64,000 bases of DNA from Candidatus Pseudobutyricicoccus lothianensis (GCA_904419295.1 CAJFRA010000003.1:49821-113820); one strand, 5' to 3'; positions 24,679-34,416 are shown, numbered from the stretch's first letter. The notes: generated from the sequence alone by a model not told the origin. A program made the numbers and translations.

Positions 24679-27501
24679 TCACGATCCGTTGCTGTCTTTG
24701 CTGTAATATTCCAAGATGGCCTGGGCCAGGGCCTCAGTCAGCTGGTCGATCCCCTCATCGGATGTGATGGCGGAATATTCATAGGGGTTGGGCAGATAGC
24801 CGTTTTCCAGCAGGATGGCGGTGGTGTGGGGCTGGCGGCACAGATAGAGCAGGCTGTCGTCTACGGCGGGGTTTGCCGCCCGGCCCGTGCTTTCCGCCGC
24901 CTGGGCCAGGCTTTGGGCCAGGGGCTGGGAGAGGGCGCCGCTGCAATAGGCCGTCACCCCCTGGTAGCCGGTCAGGTCCGCATCATCCGGCGCGCTGTTG
25001 CAGTGCAGGGATAAAAACAGGTCGGGCATCTGGTCAAAAGACCGCTGGTAGCGCTGGCGCAGCGTCACGTCGCTGTCGTCTTGCCTGGTCAGGCGCACTT
25101 GGGCGCCCAGGGCTTCCAACTTGGCCTGCAGCGCTTGTGCCATCCGCAGGTTCACCTGCTTTTCCGGCTGCTCCGGGCCGCAGCCCTGGGTGCCGCTCTG
25201 GCTGCCGCCGTGGCCCGCGTCCAGCAAGATCTCTACCCCTTCCAGCCCTTGGGAGGGCTGCGCCTTTTGCCGGATGACCAGCGTGGCCCCCTGGGGGGTG
25301 GGCTCCCAGTAATACCCCTGGGGCGTGAAATCTTTCAAGGTGAAGGTATAGGCCAAAGCCCCATCCTGGATGCCGGTGGTGCTCTGGGCCAGCACATCGC
25401 CGGTGAGGGGGAATTTGGAGACAGCGCCGGGGAAGGTGACGGTAAAGGCGCTGTTTTCGTACCGGCACAGGGCCATCAGGCTGTGGGGGCCCGAAAACGT
25501 CAAGCGCACCTCGTCATCGGCCTGCTCCGCACCGGAGGGCAGCACTTGGGGGCTGTCCTGCCAGCCGGTGAACAGCTGGATGTCTTCCAGGCGCAGGTAT
25601 CCAGCCCCCCGGCAATGGGCATAGCCGTTTTCCACCCGGTCCACCGGCCCTTCCATCCCTTGGCGCAGCACATCCACACTGCCCTGGCTGGAATCGGCCT
25701 GGGCGAACACGTCGCACAAGTCCGTTTCCACCCGGCAGCCCAGGGAGACGTCGCCGCCGATCTGGTACACCTGGCCGGTGGAAAAAGTGGCGGTGACGAA
25801 CCCGTGCCGCTCCACCACATAGAGGGGGGAGCCATAGGCCGTCACCTGGTCGCGGCTGCCGCCCGGAAGGGCCCATTGGGTCCGGTAGGCCCCATCTTGA
25901 TAGGACAAGGGCACCGCCTGGCCGCAGAACAGGGCCACGGCTTGGCCGCCTGCCCGGCCCTCCAGCGCCAGCGGGATCTCCTGGCCCTGGGGCTGGTAGG
26001 TGTCCCCCAGGGGGAAGGCGGCGCCTTGGGCGGCGGGCACCGTCTGGCGCAGCACGTAGCGGCGCAGGGTATCGCCGCCGTTTTGGATGGTAAAGGTGTT
26101 GCGCCCTTCTTCCAGCGGCAGCAAGACGCCCCAGCTGCCGTCCGCCGCCCGGGTGAGCACGGTCTGACCGTTGATGGTCAGCGGCTGAGTGGGGTCGGAC
26201 ACGCCGCAGAAATAAAAGGAAGATAGGTGCGTGCGGATGGCCTCTGTAGGGCGGGAGACCGCCAGGGCCCCGGTGGGCGGGGCAGAGGCCTGCTCTGTCT
26301 GCCCTGAGCCGCCATCTTCTTTCCAGCAGCCGGCCACTGCGTCCAGCAGCTGGGGCTGGGCCGTCAGGGAGCCGTAGCGGAACAAGATGCAGCCTGTGGC
26401 CCCTTGGCTGCCGCCGATCTGCGCCAGCTGGCTTTCGATCTCCGCCGTGCCTTGCCAGGCGGCGCCATCCCCTTGGCCCATGGCTTTGTAAGCCGCCAGG
26501 CCGGGCCACAGCTGGCAGCCGGTGCCCTGGGTCACGCCGCACCACCAATCCAGCAGCTTGGAAAAATCCGCTTCCGGCTGGCCGGAATACCAGTAGAGCT
26601 GAGGGGCGATGTAATCCAGCCAGCCCTGCTGCACCCATTTGCGGCTGTCGGCGTACTGCTGAAAATAGCTCTCATTGCCCCGGGTGTCGCTGCCGCCTTC
26701 CAAAGAGGAGGCGTTGGCCCAGATGCCGGCGGGGGAGACGCCGAACAGGCAGCCGGGGCGCGCTTCGTGGACCGCTTGGCCCAACTCTTGGATCAGCTGG
26801 TCCACGCTTTGGCGGCGGAAATCGTCCAGCGAAAGACCGCCGCCGTATTGGGCGTATGTCTGGGCGTCATCAAATTCGGTGGAGGGGTAGAAGTAATCGT
26901 CCAGGTGGATGCCGTCCACCGGGTAGGCCTGGACGATCTCCCGGGCGCCCGCCACGATCAGCTCCCGCACCTGGGGGAGGCCGGGGTCGAAATACAAGTT
27001 GCCCTGGCACAGGCGCACAAGGGAAGGGTCCTGCCGGGCCGGGTGCCACTGGGCCAGCTGGTTCAGGCCGGCCTCCAGCGAACCGGGGCTGTTCTGGGTC
27101 ACCCGGTAGGGGTTGATCCAGGCGTGCACTTGCATCTGGCGGGCGTGGGCCTGCTCCACCAAATAGGCCAGCGGGTCAAAAGCGCCGTCGGGCGACTGGC
27201 CCTGCTGGCCGGTCAGGTACACGCTGTAGGGGAAGATCTGGGAGGGATAGAAGGAGTCGGCACAGGGCCGCACCTGAAAGAAGATGGCGTTGAAGCCGGC
27301 GGCCTCCGCCGTGTCCAGCACCTGGTCCAGCTCCTGCTGCAGGGCGGCCTTGTCCAGCCCTTGGGCAGAAGGGTAATCCAAGTTGAGCACAGTGGATACC
27401 CAAACGCCCCGCACCTGGGGCTGCACGGCCCTGCAATGGGGGGCCAGCAATGCCAGCAGCAGGGCTGCCAGGGGGAAAAGACGTTTCCAATGTTCTCGCA
27501 T
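24679..27501 (-). CDS. Secreted GHL10 (DUF187)-type glycosidase-like protein fused to N-acetylmuramoyl-L-alanine amidase
   Basis: The 940-residue protein has a signal peptide (hydrophobic PLAALLLALLAPHCRA). Residues about 28-400 match the glycosyl-hydrolase-like 10 family: RGVWVSTVLNLDYPS, FFQVRPCADSFYPS, HAWINPYRV, DGIHLDDYFYP. A beta-rich middle follows. Residues about 745-935 are a complete Amidase_3 domain with zinc and catalytic residues in LLDAGHGG, PEKQVNL, LSLHCNS and ILLENGYL. It probably cleaves peptidoglycan outside the cell, with the first domain handling glycan strands. Each domain is common; the fusion is less so. Confidence 0.9.
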   Translation of the reverse strand: MREHWKRLFPLAALLLALLAPHCRAVQPQVRGVWVSTVLNLDYPSAQGLDKAALQQELDQVLDTAEAAGFNAIFFQVRPCADSFYPSQIFPYSVYLTGQQGQSPDGAFDPLAYLVEQAHARQMQVHAWINPYRVTQNSPGSLEAGLNQLAQWHPARQDPSLVRLCQGNLYFDPGLPQVRELIVAGAREIVQAYPVDGIHLDDYFYPSTEFDDAQTYAQYGGGLSLDDFRRQSVDQLIQELGQAVHEARPGCLFGVSPAGIWANASSLEGGSDTRGNESYFQQYADSRKWVQQGWLDYIAPQLYWYSGQPEADFSKLLDWWCGVTQGTGCQLWPGLAAYKAMGQGDGAAWQGTAEIESQLAQIGGSQGATGCILFRYGSLTAQPQLLDAVAGCWKEDGGSGQTEQASAPPTGALAVSRPTEAIRTHLSSFYFCGVSDPTQPLTINGQTVLTRAADGSWGVLLPLEEGRNTFTIQNGGDTLRRYVLRQTVPAAQGAAFPLGDTYQPQGQEIPLALEGRAGGQAVALFCGQAVPLSYQDGAYRTQWALPGGSRDQVTAYGSPLYVVERHGFVTATFSTGQVYQIGGDVSLGCRVETDLCDVFAQADSSQGSVDVLRQGMEGPVDRVENGYAHCRGAGYLRLEDIQLFTGWQDSPQVLPSGAEQADDEVRLTFSGPHSLMALCRYENSAFTVTFPGAVSKFPLTGDVLAQSTTGIQDGALAYTFTLKDFTPQGYYWEPTPQGATLVIRQKAQPSQGLEGVEILLDAGHGGSQSGTQGCGPEQPEKQVNLRMAQALQAKLEALGAQVRLTRQDDSDVTLRQRYQRSFDQMPDLFLSLHCNSAPDDADLTGYQGVTAYCSGALSQPLAQSLAQAAESTGRAANPAVDDSLLYLCRQPHTTAILLENGYLPNPYEYSAITSDEGIDQLTEALAQAILEYYSKDSNGS

Positions 27502-27773
27502 GTTCTTTGCTCCTTTGCTGCGTAAAAGTTAGAGATGCATTTTGGAGAAGGATGTGGTAAGATATCCCCAGGGCGTGGCGGTCCGCTGCGCCCTTGCTCT
27601 ATGTATACAAGCACCCTGCCCAAACTATGCCCTGCCGGCGGGCGGGCAACGGGGAGAGACACCGGGCCGCCAGAGGCCCGGGAAAATCCAGGCGGGGATG
27701 AAAAGAAAAAAGGGCGGGCCACCGGTGGCGCCGCTTGGGATCGCCCGGCTTTGCCGGAAGAAGGGGAGAGTGT

Positions 27774-28628
27774 ATGGAACACAAGAGAATAGCGGCTCTG
27801 CATGACATTTCGGGCTTTGGCCGCGGCTCGATGACGACGGCCATCGCCGTATGCGCGGCGGCAGGGATCCAGTGCTGCCCGCTGGTGGGCGCAGTGCTTT
27901 CTGCCCACACCGCCTACCCAGATGTCCACATCCGGGATCTGACGGCGGACTTGCCCGCCACGGTGGAGAACTGGAAGCAGATCGGCTGCCGGTTCGACGG
28001 GCTGTACAGCGGCTATATGAGCGATATGGCCCAGAGCCAGTCGATGCTCTATTTGAAAGAACATTGCGCCAAGCCGGGGAGCCTGCTGCTGGTGGACCCG
28101 GTGATGGGGGACAACGGCAAAGCCTATGCCGGCGCCTTTGGGCCGGCCTTTGCCCGGCAGATGGCGGATTACTGCGCCCGGGCCGATGTCATCACTCCCA
28201 ATTTGACAGAGGCCGCCATGCTGCTGGGGGAGGCGCCCGACGCCTGGCGGGATGAACCGGCCTTTGTCAGCCGGTATCTGGAACGGCTGGGGGCGCTGGG
28301 GCCCTTTGCCGTGGTGATCACCGGGATACACGACGGCAAAGGACAAGTGGGCGCCGCGTTCCGCACCCAAACGGGGGCCAGCGGCCTGATTTTGCGGCCC
28401 CAGGTGGACGCCTATTTCCCGGGGACAGGGGACCTGTTCGCCTCGGTGCTGCTGACGGCGCTGCTGCGGCGGCCCGGCGAGCTGGCATTTGCCGTAGAGC
28501 GTGCGGTGGACTTCGTGTACCGCTGCGTGGAGCGGACCCACCAGGCGGGCACACCGCCCATTGACGGCGTGCTGCTGGAAGCCATGCTGCCCGCCCTTTT
28601 CCCCGCCCAAGAGGAGCAGGGACAATGA
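27774..28628 (+). CDS. Pyridoxamine/pyridoxal kinase (PfkB fold)
   Basis: The 284-residue cytoplasmic kinase phosphorylates a B6 vitamer with ATP for salvage of pyridoxal phosphate. Support: IAALHDISGFGRGS at the N-terminus, VDPVMGDNGKAY, DVITPNLTEAAML, and the PfkB anion-hole motif DAYFPGTGDLFASVL near the C-terminus. ATG 27774 follows AAGGGGAGAG. Its stop overlaps the MATE gene start (ATGA), so the two are coupled. The 272-base upstream gap contains no gene I can support. Confidence 0.9.
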   Translation: MEHKRIAALHDISGFGRGSMTTAIAVCAAAGIQCCPLVGAVLSAHTAYPDVHIRDLTADLPATVENWKQIGCRFDGLYSGYMSDMAQSQSMLYLKEHCAKPGSLLLVDPVMGDNGKAYAGAFGPAFARQMADYCARADVITPNLTEAAMLLGEAPDAWRDEPAFVSRYLERLGALGPFAVVITGIHDGKGQVGAAFRTQTGASGLILRPQVDAYFPGTGDLFASVLLTALLRRPGELAFAVERAVDFVYRCVERTHQAGTPPIDGVLLEAMLPALFPAQEEQGQ

Positions 28629-30025
28629 GCGGCCCAATGGAACCAGGGGAAAACAGAGGCGCCGACGGCAGTGCCGGGCCCCGGAACAACGGCCTTGCCA
28701 AAGAGCTGTTTTGGTTTGCCCTGCCCCTGATCCTCTCCGGCCTGCTGCAGCAGCTGTACAACATCGTCGACAGCCTGATCATCGGCAATGTGCTGGGCGA
28801 AGAAGCGCTGGCTGCCGCAGGGGCCTCCGGCCCCATTTTGAATCTGTTCATCTACGTGTGCACTGGCCTGGTCACAGGCTGCACCATCCTGGTCTCCCAT
28901 GCCTGGGGGGCGGGGGAGCGGAAAAAGGCCACGGCGGTGGCTGCGACTTTCGGCCTGTTTTTGCTGGCGGGCTCTTTGGCCCTGGCCGGCATAGGGCTGT
29001 GCCTGCACCGGGGGCTGCTGTCTTTGCTGCACACGCCGGAAGCGCTGCTGGCCGGCGCTTCGGAGTATTTGAGCGTGGTGTTTTTGGGCATCCCTTTTCT
29101 GGCGCTGTACAACTTGGCCGGCGCTTTGCTGCGGGGCACGGGGAACAGCCGCACCCCTTTGGTGGCGATCATTCTGGCATCCCTGGTCAATGTGGGGCTG
29201 GATCTGCTGTTGGTCTGGGGGGTGGGGTGGGGCATCCGCGGCGCCGCCGTCGCCACGGTCATCGCCCAGGCCCTGTCGGCCTTTTACCTGCTGTGGTATC
29301 TGCGCCAGGGGAAAGGTGGCTTTTACTTCACGCTGTCGCCCCGGGCGGCCAGCAGGGCCTGCCTGGCCGAAGGGCTGAAGCTCAGCCTGCCGCGGGTCAT
29401 CCAATCCGGGGCCAGCTCCCTGGGCTCTTTGCTGCTGCAAAGCGTGATGAATTCCTTTGGCGTGGATGTGGTGGCCGCCATCACCACCAGCTATAAAGTG
29501 GATTCGCTGGCCATTCTGCCCATTTTGAATATGTCCACCGCCATTTCGGTGTTCACCGGCCAAAGCATCGGCGCAGGGGACCGGCAGCGGGCGCTGGAAT
29601 GCCTGCGCCGTGGCCGCCGCCTGGCCGTGGGCGTGGCACTGTGCATCACGGTGCTGCTGGTGTTCGGCGGCCGCTTCATCGTGGGTCTGTTCGGCGTGCC
29701 GGAAGAGGTGATGGACCTGGGGCAGCGCTTCTTCTGGCTGCTGGCCGCTTTTTACCCGGTGCTGGCCTGCAATGAGAGCGTGGGCGGCTTTTTGCAGGGC
29801 GTCAAAGATGTGGCCTTCCCCGCGGTGGTGAACATCGCCGCCCTGTGGCTGCGGGTCGCCCTTTCCTATGGGCTGGCCGGCGTGCTGGGCAGCGACGTCA
29901 TCGCTCTGAGCGAAGGGGCCAGCTGGGTATTTGCCCTGGTGTGCTTCACCCTGCGGTACCGGAGCGGCCGGTGGAAACGGCGGGTGGCAGACGAGCTGGC
30001 CCGGGCCGGGTCGGCTGGCCGGTAG
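28625..30025 (+). CDS. MATE family multidrug/cation antiporter
   Basis: A 466-residue integral membrane protein with about 12 hydrophobic helices in two MatE halves. The MATE signature LSGLLQQLYNIVDSLIIGNVLG is followed by AAGASGPILNLF near the start, and the second half has SAISVFTGQ-like STAISVFTGQSIGAGD. It is predicted to export drugs or metabolites using a cation gradient. An N-terminal hydrophilic extension of about 30 residues precedes the first helix. It is coupled to the pyridoxamine kinase gene, with no obvious functional link. Confidence 0.9.
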   Translation: MSGPMEPGENRGADGSAGPRNNGLAKELFWFALPLILSGLLQQLYNIVDSLIIGNVLGEEALAAAGASGPILNLFIYVCTGLVTGCTILVSHAWGAGERKKATAVAATFGLFLLAGSLALAGIGLCLHRGLLSLLHTPEALLAGASEYLSVVFLGIPFLALYNLAGALLRGTGNSRTPLVAIILASLVNVGLDLLLVWGVGWGIRGAAVATVIAQALSAFYLLWYLRQGKGGFYFTLSPRAASRACLAEGLKLSLPRVIQSGASSLGSLLLQSVMNSFGVDVVAAITTSYKVDSLAILPILNMSTAISVFTGQSIGAGDRQRALECLRRGRRLAVGVALCITVLLVFGGRFIVGLFGVPEEVMDLGQRFFWLLAAFYPVLACNESVGGFLQGVKDVAFPAVVNIAALWLRVALSYGLAGVLGSDVIALSEGASWVFALVCFTLRYRSGRWKRRVADELARAGSAGR

Positions 30026-30032
30026 GAAAAGC

Positions 30033-30061
30033 TTGCAAGGCTTTGGCCTTTTGTGTAGAAT
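30033..30061 (+). promoter_or_regulatory. Promoter for purB
   Basis: TTGCAA, a 17-base spacer and TAGAAT lie 39 bases before the purB ATG. Confidence 0.6.
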
Positions 30062-30100
30062 AAATGAGACGAAGGCAATGATTTGACGGAAAAGAGGTAG

Positions 30101-31543
30101 ATGGATTTGAACGACAACCGCACCTATGAAACGCCGCTGAATTCCCGCTATGCCAGCGACGAGATGAAATTTTTGTTCTCCTCCCAGAAAAAATTCTCCA
30201 CCTGGCGCCGCCTGTGGATCGCCCTGGCTGAGGCCGAGCGGGAGCTGGGGCTGGAGATCAGCCAGCAGCAGATCGATGAGATGAAGGCCCATGTGGAAGA
30301 CATCGACTTTGAGAAGGCGGCGGAATACGAAGCCAAATTCCGCCACGATGTGATGGCCCATGTGCACACCTATGGGGAGTGCTGCCCCACGGCCCGGCCC
30401 ATCATCCACCTGGGCGCCACCTCCTGCTATGTGGGCGATAACACCGATGTGATCATCATGCGGGAAGGGCTCCAGCTGGTGCTTTCCAAACTGGTGGAGG
30501 TGCTGCGGCGCCTGAGCCGGTTCGCCGAGGAGTACAAGGCCATGCCCACCCTGGGCTACACCCATTACCAGCCCGCCCAGCCCACCACCGTGGGCAAGCG
30601 CGCCACTTTGTGGATTAATGACCTGCTGATGGACATCGAAGACACCCAGCGGGCCATCGATGACCTGAAGCTGCTGGGCAGCAAGGGCACCACCGGCACC
30701 CAGGCCAGCTTCTTGGAGCTGTTCGACAACGATTACGGCAAAGTGCGCCAGCTGGACGGCATCATCGCCAAAAAAATGGGCTTCGAGGGCTGCGTGCCGG
30801 TCTCGGGCCAGACCTATTCCCGCAAGGTGGATTTCCGGGTGCTGAGCGTGCTGGCCCAGATCGCCCAGAGCGCCGCCAAATTCAGCAACGATATGCGCCT
30901 GCTGCAGCACATGAAAGAGATGGAAGAGCCCTTTGAGAAGAACCAGATCGGCTCTTCGGCCATGGCCTACAAGCGCAACCCCATGCGGTGCGAGCGCATG
31001 GCCGCCCTGGCCCGCTACCTGATGATCGATTCGCTGAACCCGGCCATCACGGCGGCCACCCAGTGGTTTGAGCGCACCCTGGACGACAGCGCCAACAAGC
31101 GCCTGAGCATTGCAGAGGGCTTTTTGTGCTGCGACGCCATTTTGAACCTGTACCTCAATGTTTCCGAGGGCCTGGTGGTATATCCCAAGATGATCGAAAA
31201 GCACCTGCGGGAAGAGCTGCCTTTTATGGCCACGGAAAACATCATGATGGATGCGGTGCGCCGGGGCGGCGACCGGCAGGAGCTCCACGAGCGCATCCGG
31301 GAGCACTCCATGGCGGCGGCACGCCAAGTGAAGATGGAGGGCGGCCAGAACGACCTGATCGCCCGCATCGCGGCAGACCCCATGTTCGGGGTGACGGAAG
31401 AGGAGCTGCAAGGCATCCTGTCGCCGGAAAAATACACCGGCTGCGCCGCCATGCAGACCGAAGACTTTTTGAAGAACTGTGTGCAGCCTGTGCTGGACCG
31501 CTACCAGGCGGTGCACGCCGGCGAAGCCAAGATCAAAGTGTAA
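30101..31543 (+). CDS. purB: Adenylosuccinate lyase
   Basis: The 480-residue enzyme splits SAICAR and adenylosuccinate in purine synthesis. The fumarase/aspartase superfamily signature GSSAMAYKRNPMRCE is near residue 285, and IIHLGATSCYVGDNTD and LGYTHYQPAQPTTVGKR are the two other substrate-binding blocks. The length fits the longer clostridial/eukaryote-like type. The start follows AGAGGTAG. It has its own promoter and terminator, so it is monocistronic. Confidence 0.97.
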   Translation: MDLNDNRTYETPLNSRYASDEMKFLFSSQKKFSTWRRLWIALAEAERELGLEISQQQIDEMKAHVEDIDFEKAAEYEAKFRHDVMAHVHTYGECCPTARPIIHLGATSCYVGDNTDVIIMREGLQLVLSKLVEVLRRLSRFAEEYKAMPTLGYTHYQPAQPTTVGKRATLWINDLLMDIEDTQRAIDDLKLLGSKGTTGTQASFLELFDNDYGKVRQLDGIIAKKMGFEGCVPVSGQTYSRKVDFRVLSVLAQIAQSAAKFSNDMRLLQHMKEMEEPFEKNQIGSSAMAYKRNPMRCERMAALARYLMIDSLNPAITAATQWFERTLDDSANKRLSIAEGFLCCDAILNLYLNVSEGLVVYPKMIEKHLREELPFMATENIMMDAVRRGGDRQELHERIREHSMAAARQVKMEGGQNDLIARIAADPMFGVTEEELQGILSPEKYTGCAAMQTEDFLKNCVQPVLDRYQAVHAGEAKIKV

Positions 31544-31569
31544 ACAGAAGACTGGATCGGTTTGGCAGG

Positions 31570-31610
31570 CCGGTCCCGCGCAGCCGATGGGCTGGCGGGG
31601 CCGGTCTTTT
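31570..31610 (+). terminator. Terminator of purB
   Basis: CCGGTCCCGC (31570-31579) pairs with GCGGGGCCGG (31595-31604), one G-T wobble, followed by TCTTTT. In the rest of the 353-base gap up to 31896 I see only the promoter at 31815. Confidence 0.75.
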
Positions 31611-31814
31611 GCCGTCTGCGGCCGGGCAGGGGGAGTCCGCTATAGGGCACATTTCTTTTTGCGGCCCGGGAGCCAAGATGCAGTAAAACTTTTGCAGGGG
31701 AGGCCGGGCGGCCGAAACGCACCATGGGGCGGCGCGGCAGTCTGTTGTCAAAGCATACAGAAACCCGCCCCAAAGCATGGCAAAAGATTGGCGGCAGCAT
31801 GCAAGCAAAACACC

Positions 31815-31844
31815 TTGACAGCCCTTTTGCAGGCCGGATATAAT
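31815..31844 (+). promoter_or_regulatory. Consensus promoter for the second MATE gene
   Basis: Perfect TTGACA and TATAAT hexamers separated by 18 bases lie 52 bases before ATG 31897. Confidence 0.8.
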
Positions 31845-31896
31845 GGGGCTCAGGCAATCGCCGGAATCACAAGAAGAGTGGGAGGAACAAAGGCCT

Positions 31897-33264
31897 ATGA
31901 CCGAGACCGCAATGGAAAACCGCATCACCCAAGGGGTGATCTGGAAACAGCTGCTCTATTTCTTTTTCCCCATTTTGCTGGGCACATTTTTTCAGCAGCT
32001 CTACAATACGGCAGACGCCATGATCGTCGGCCAATTCGTGGGAAAAGAAGCCTTGGCCGCTGTAGGCGGCACCACCAGCGTGCTCATCAACTTTTTGGTG
32101 AATATGTTCGTGGGCATCGCATCGGGCGCCACTGTTGTCATCGCCCAGTATTACGGCGCCCGCCAGCACGAAGAAGTGGGCCGGTCTATCCATACCTCCA
32201 TCGCTTTGGCCATTGTGGCCGGCGCGTTCATCATGGTCATCGGCGTGGCCTTTTCCCGGGCGGCCCTTGCAGCCATGGGGACGCCGGGGGATATCATGGG
32301 GTATGCCCTGACCTATCTGCGCATTTACTTTTGCGGCACCATTGCCAGCTTCATCTATAACATCGGCGCGGGCATCCTGCGGGCCATGGGCGACACCCGG
32401 CGCCCTCTGTACTTCCTCATCAGCGCCTGCCTGACCAACATCGTGCTGGACCTGCTGTTCGTGGTGGTGTTCGGCTGGCAGGTGGTGGGCGTCGCCCTGG
32501 CCACTGTGATCTCCCAGGTGGTCAGCGCCGTGCTGATCGTGCTGGCGCTGCGCAAAGAAGGGGCCTATCAATTGAAACTGCGGGAGATCCGCTTTACCGC
32601 CCCCATTTTGAAAAACATCATCAAGATCGGCCTGCCGGCCGGCATCCAGGCGGATATGTATTCCATTTCCAACATCCTCATCCAGTCCTGCGTCAACTCC
32701 TTTGGCACCGATACCATCGCGGCGTGGACGGCCCAGGGGAAAGTGGACGGCTTTTTCTGGATGATCCTGGGCGCTTACGGCGTGGCCATCACCACCTTCG
32801 TAGGGCAAAACTTCGGCGCCCGGGAGTATGGACGCATGCACAAGAGCGTCAAAGTGTGCATGCTGATGGCGGCGGGCACCACCATCGTGACCAGCGTGCT
32901 GTTCTGTGTCTTCGCCTCGCCCCTCATCAGCCTGTTCAGCACCGATGCCGCCGTGCTGCAGGAAGGGGTGTCCATCATGCGGCAGCTGGCCCCCTGGTAC
33001 ATCACTTTTGTGTGCATCGAGATCTTGTCCGGCGCCATCCGGGGCACCGGGGATTCGCTGATCCCCATGCTCATCACCTGCGGCGGCGTCTGCGTGCTGC
33101 GGGTGGTGTGGATCTTTGCGGTCCTGCCGCTGCACCGCACGTTTTCCACCCTGATCGTCAGCTACCCCATCACCTGGATCATCACATCCGTCTTGTTCGT
33201 CCTCTATTATTGGAAGGGCGGCTGGCTGCGCCGGCGGATGGCGCTGCAGCAGACAGCGGAATGA
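31897..33264 (+). CDS. MATE family efflux transporter
   Basis: A 455-residue membrane protein with 12 predicted helices. The first MatE half has FFQQLYNTADAMIVGQFVGK and the second has SCVNSFGTDTIAAWTAQGKVD. It is a separate paralogue of the 28625 gene, closer to the NorM/DinF-like proteins of Clostridia. ATG 31897 follows GGAGGAACAAAGGCCT. Its consensus promoter suggests steady expression. Substrate unknown. Confidence 0.92.
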   Translation: MTETAMENRITQGVIWKQLLYFFFPILLGTFFQQLYNTADAMIVGQFVGKEALAAVGGTTSVLINFLVNMFVGIASGATVVIAQYYGARQHEEVGRSIHTSIALAIVAGAFIMVIGVAFSRAALAAMGTPGDIMGYALTYLRIYFCGTIASFIYNIGAGILRAMGDTRRPLYFLISACLTNIVLDLLFVVVFGWQVVGVALATVISQVVSAVLIVLALRKEGAYQLKLREIRFTAPILKNIIKIGLPAGIQADMYSISNILIQSCVNSFGTDTIAAWTAQGKVDGFFWMILGAYGVAITTFVGQNFGAREYGRMHKSVKVCMLMAAGTTIVTSVLFCVFASPLISLFSTDAAVLQEGVSIMRQLAPWYITFVCIEILSGAIRGTGDSLIPMLITCGGVCVLRVVWIFAVLPLHRTFSTLIVSYPITWIITSVLFVLYYWKGGWLRRRMALQQTAE

Positions 33265-33280
33265 CCGGAAGCACCATAGA

Positions 33281-33314
33281 CCCCCACGGCGCCTGCGGAC
33301 GCTGCGGGGGTTTT
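33281..33314 (+). terminator. Probable terminator of the MATE gene
   Basis: CCCCC (33281-33285) pairs with GGGGG (33306-33310) closing a GC-rich loop, followed directly by TTTT. Confidence 0.6.
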
Positions 33315-33343
33315 GCCTGTCGGGGCGGCCCTCTTTCCGGCGA

Positions 33344-33372
33344 TTGACGGCGGACGGGGAAGGGGGTATACT
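33344..33372 (+). promoter_or_regulatory. Promoter for the cysteine-rich protein genes
   Basis: TTGACG, a 17-base spacer and TATACT lie about 118 bases before ATG 33490. Confidence 0.6.
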
Positions 33373-33489
33373 GGAACCGGAAGCAGCCCTGGGAAGGGGC
33401 GGCTGCGCAGCACGGAAAAAAGCGGCAGACGGCTGGCCCGGTGCCGGCATAAAGATAAAAACTGGAAAGATGGAAAGGAGAATTGCTCC

Positions 33490-33828
33490 ATGGAAGAAAA
33501 AGATATTCTCAAAGAGATCCCCGACCTGTATGAGGACAACGGCCTGTGGCGCGGCACCCAGTATTCTTTTTTCAGCCACAAAAATTGCGAATTTTTCCCT
33601 TGCCACAAGACCGATGACCCAGACAACTTCAACTGCCTGTTCTGCTACTGCCCCCTGTATGCGCTGGGCGACAAATGCGGCGGCAATTTCACCTATGCCT
33701 ACGGGGGCGTCAAAGATTGCAGCAACTGCATGGTGCCCCACAAGCGGGACAATTACGGCTATATCATGAGCCGGTTTGGCGATATCGTGGAACTGACCCG
33801 GAAAAAAGAAGACAAAGCAGAGGGCTGA
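33490..33828 (+). CDS. Cysteine-rich small-domain protein (PF04071 type)
   Basis: The 112-residue protein holds eight cysteines in a dense pattern: NCEFFPCH, FNCLFCYCPLY, KCGG and DCSNCMVPH. This matches the cysteine-rich small domain I recall from Clostridia and archaea, sometimes seen near cobalamin genes; a metal-binding or iron-sulfur role is inferred. It has no signal peptide. The start follows GGAAAGGAG. The DUF2284 gene begins 4 bases after the stop, so the two probably act together. Confidence 0.8.
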   Translation: MEEKDILKEIPDLYEDNGLWRGTQYSFFSHKNCEFFPCHKTDDPDNFNCLFCYCPLYALGDKCGGNFTYAYGGVKDCSNCMVPHKRDNYGYIMSRFGDIVELTRKKEDKAEG

Positions 33829-33831
33829 GCC

Positions 33832-34416
33832 GTGGCGGAACAGCGCATCTTGCAGCGGATCGTCACGCGGGAACAGCTGGCAGGGTTTTATGACCCGCCC
33901 AAATTCCTGGCCTATTGCAAAGACTGCCACCGGTATGGGGCAATGTGGTGCTGCCCGCCCTATGGGCAGGGGGAAGCGCCGGCGTTGGACCGCTATCCCT
34001 GGTGTGCCCTGGTAGGGGTCCAAGTGCGCTTCGACCGGCCCACTTTGGAGCAGACCCAGGGCAAGGCGGCCGTGCGGCAGGTGACGGAGCAGGCCCTGGA
34101 CCAAGTGCGGCAAGCGTGGGACAGCCGCCTGTGGCAGGCCGAGGCGGCACATCCGGGCTCCCTGGCCCTATACGGGGGCAGTTGCCGGTTGTGCCGGCAG
34201 TGTACGCGCCCCAGCCAGCCCTGCCGCCACCCGGAGCGCATGCGCCTGTCGCTGGAATCCATCGGGTTCGACGTGGCCGGCATGGCGGACCAGCTGCTGG
34301 GCTGCCCTATGCTGTGGGCGGGGGAGAGGCTGCCCGCCTATTACCTGCTGGTGTATGCCCTGCTGTCCCCGGAACCCATCCCGCCGGACTTTTTGGGAAA
34401 ATGCACAGCAAAATAG
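33832..34416 (+). CDS. DUF2284 predicted metal-binding protein
   Basis: The 194-residue protein starts at GTG 33832 with GAGGG 7 bases upstream. Cysteines are arranged as CKDCHRYGAMWCCPPYG near residue 30 and CRLCRQCTRPSQPCRHPE near residue 120, then a conserved SLESIGFDV block. This is the layout of DUF2284, predicted to bind a metal or iron-sulfur cluster. It is coupled to the preceding cysteine-rich gene. Its activity is unknown. Confidence 0.85.
   Translation: MAEQRILQRIVTREQLAGFYDPPKFLAYCKDCHRYGAMWCCPPYGQGEAPALDRYPWCALVGVQVRFDRPTLEQTQGKAAVRQVTEQALDQVRQAWDSRLWQAEAAHPGSLALYGGSCRLCRQCTRPSQPCRHPERMRLSLESIGFDVAGMADQLLGCPMLWAGERLPAYYLLVYALLSPEPIPPDFLGKCTAK

Noticed and set aside
28412..31516. 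1034-codon minus-strand frame across the MATE and purB genes
   Set aside because: It spans two unrelated real genes on the other strand, which a genuine gene would not do.
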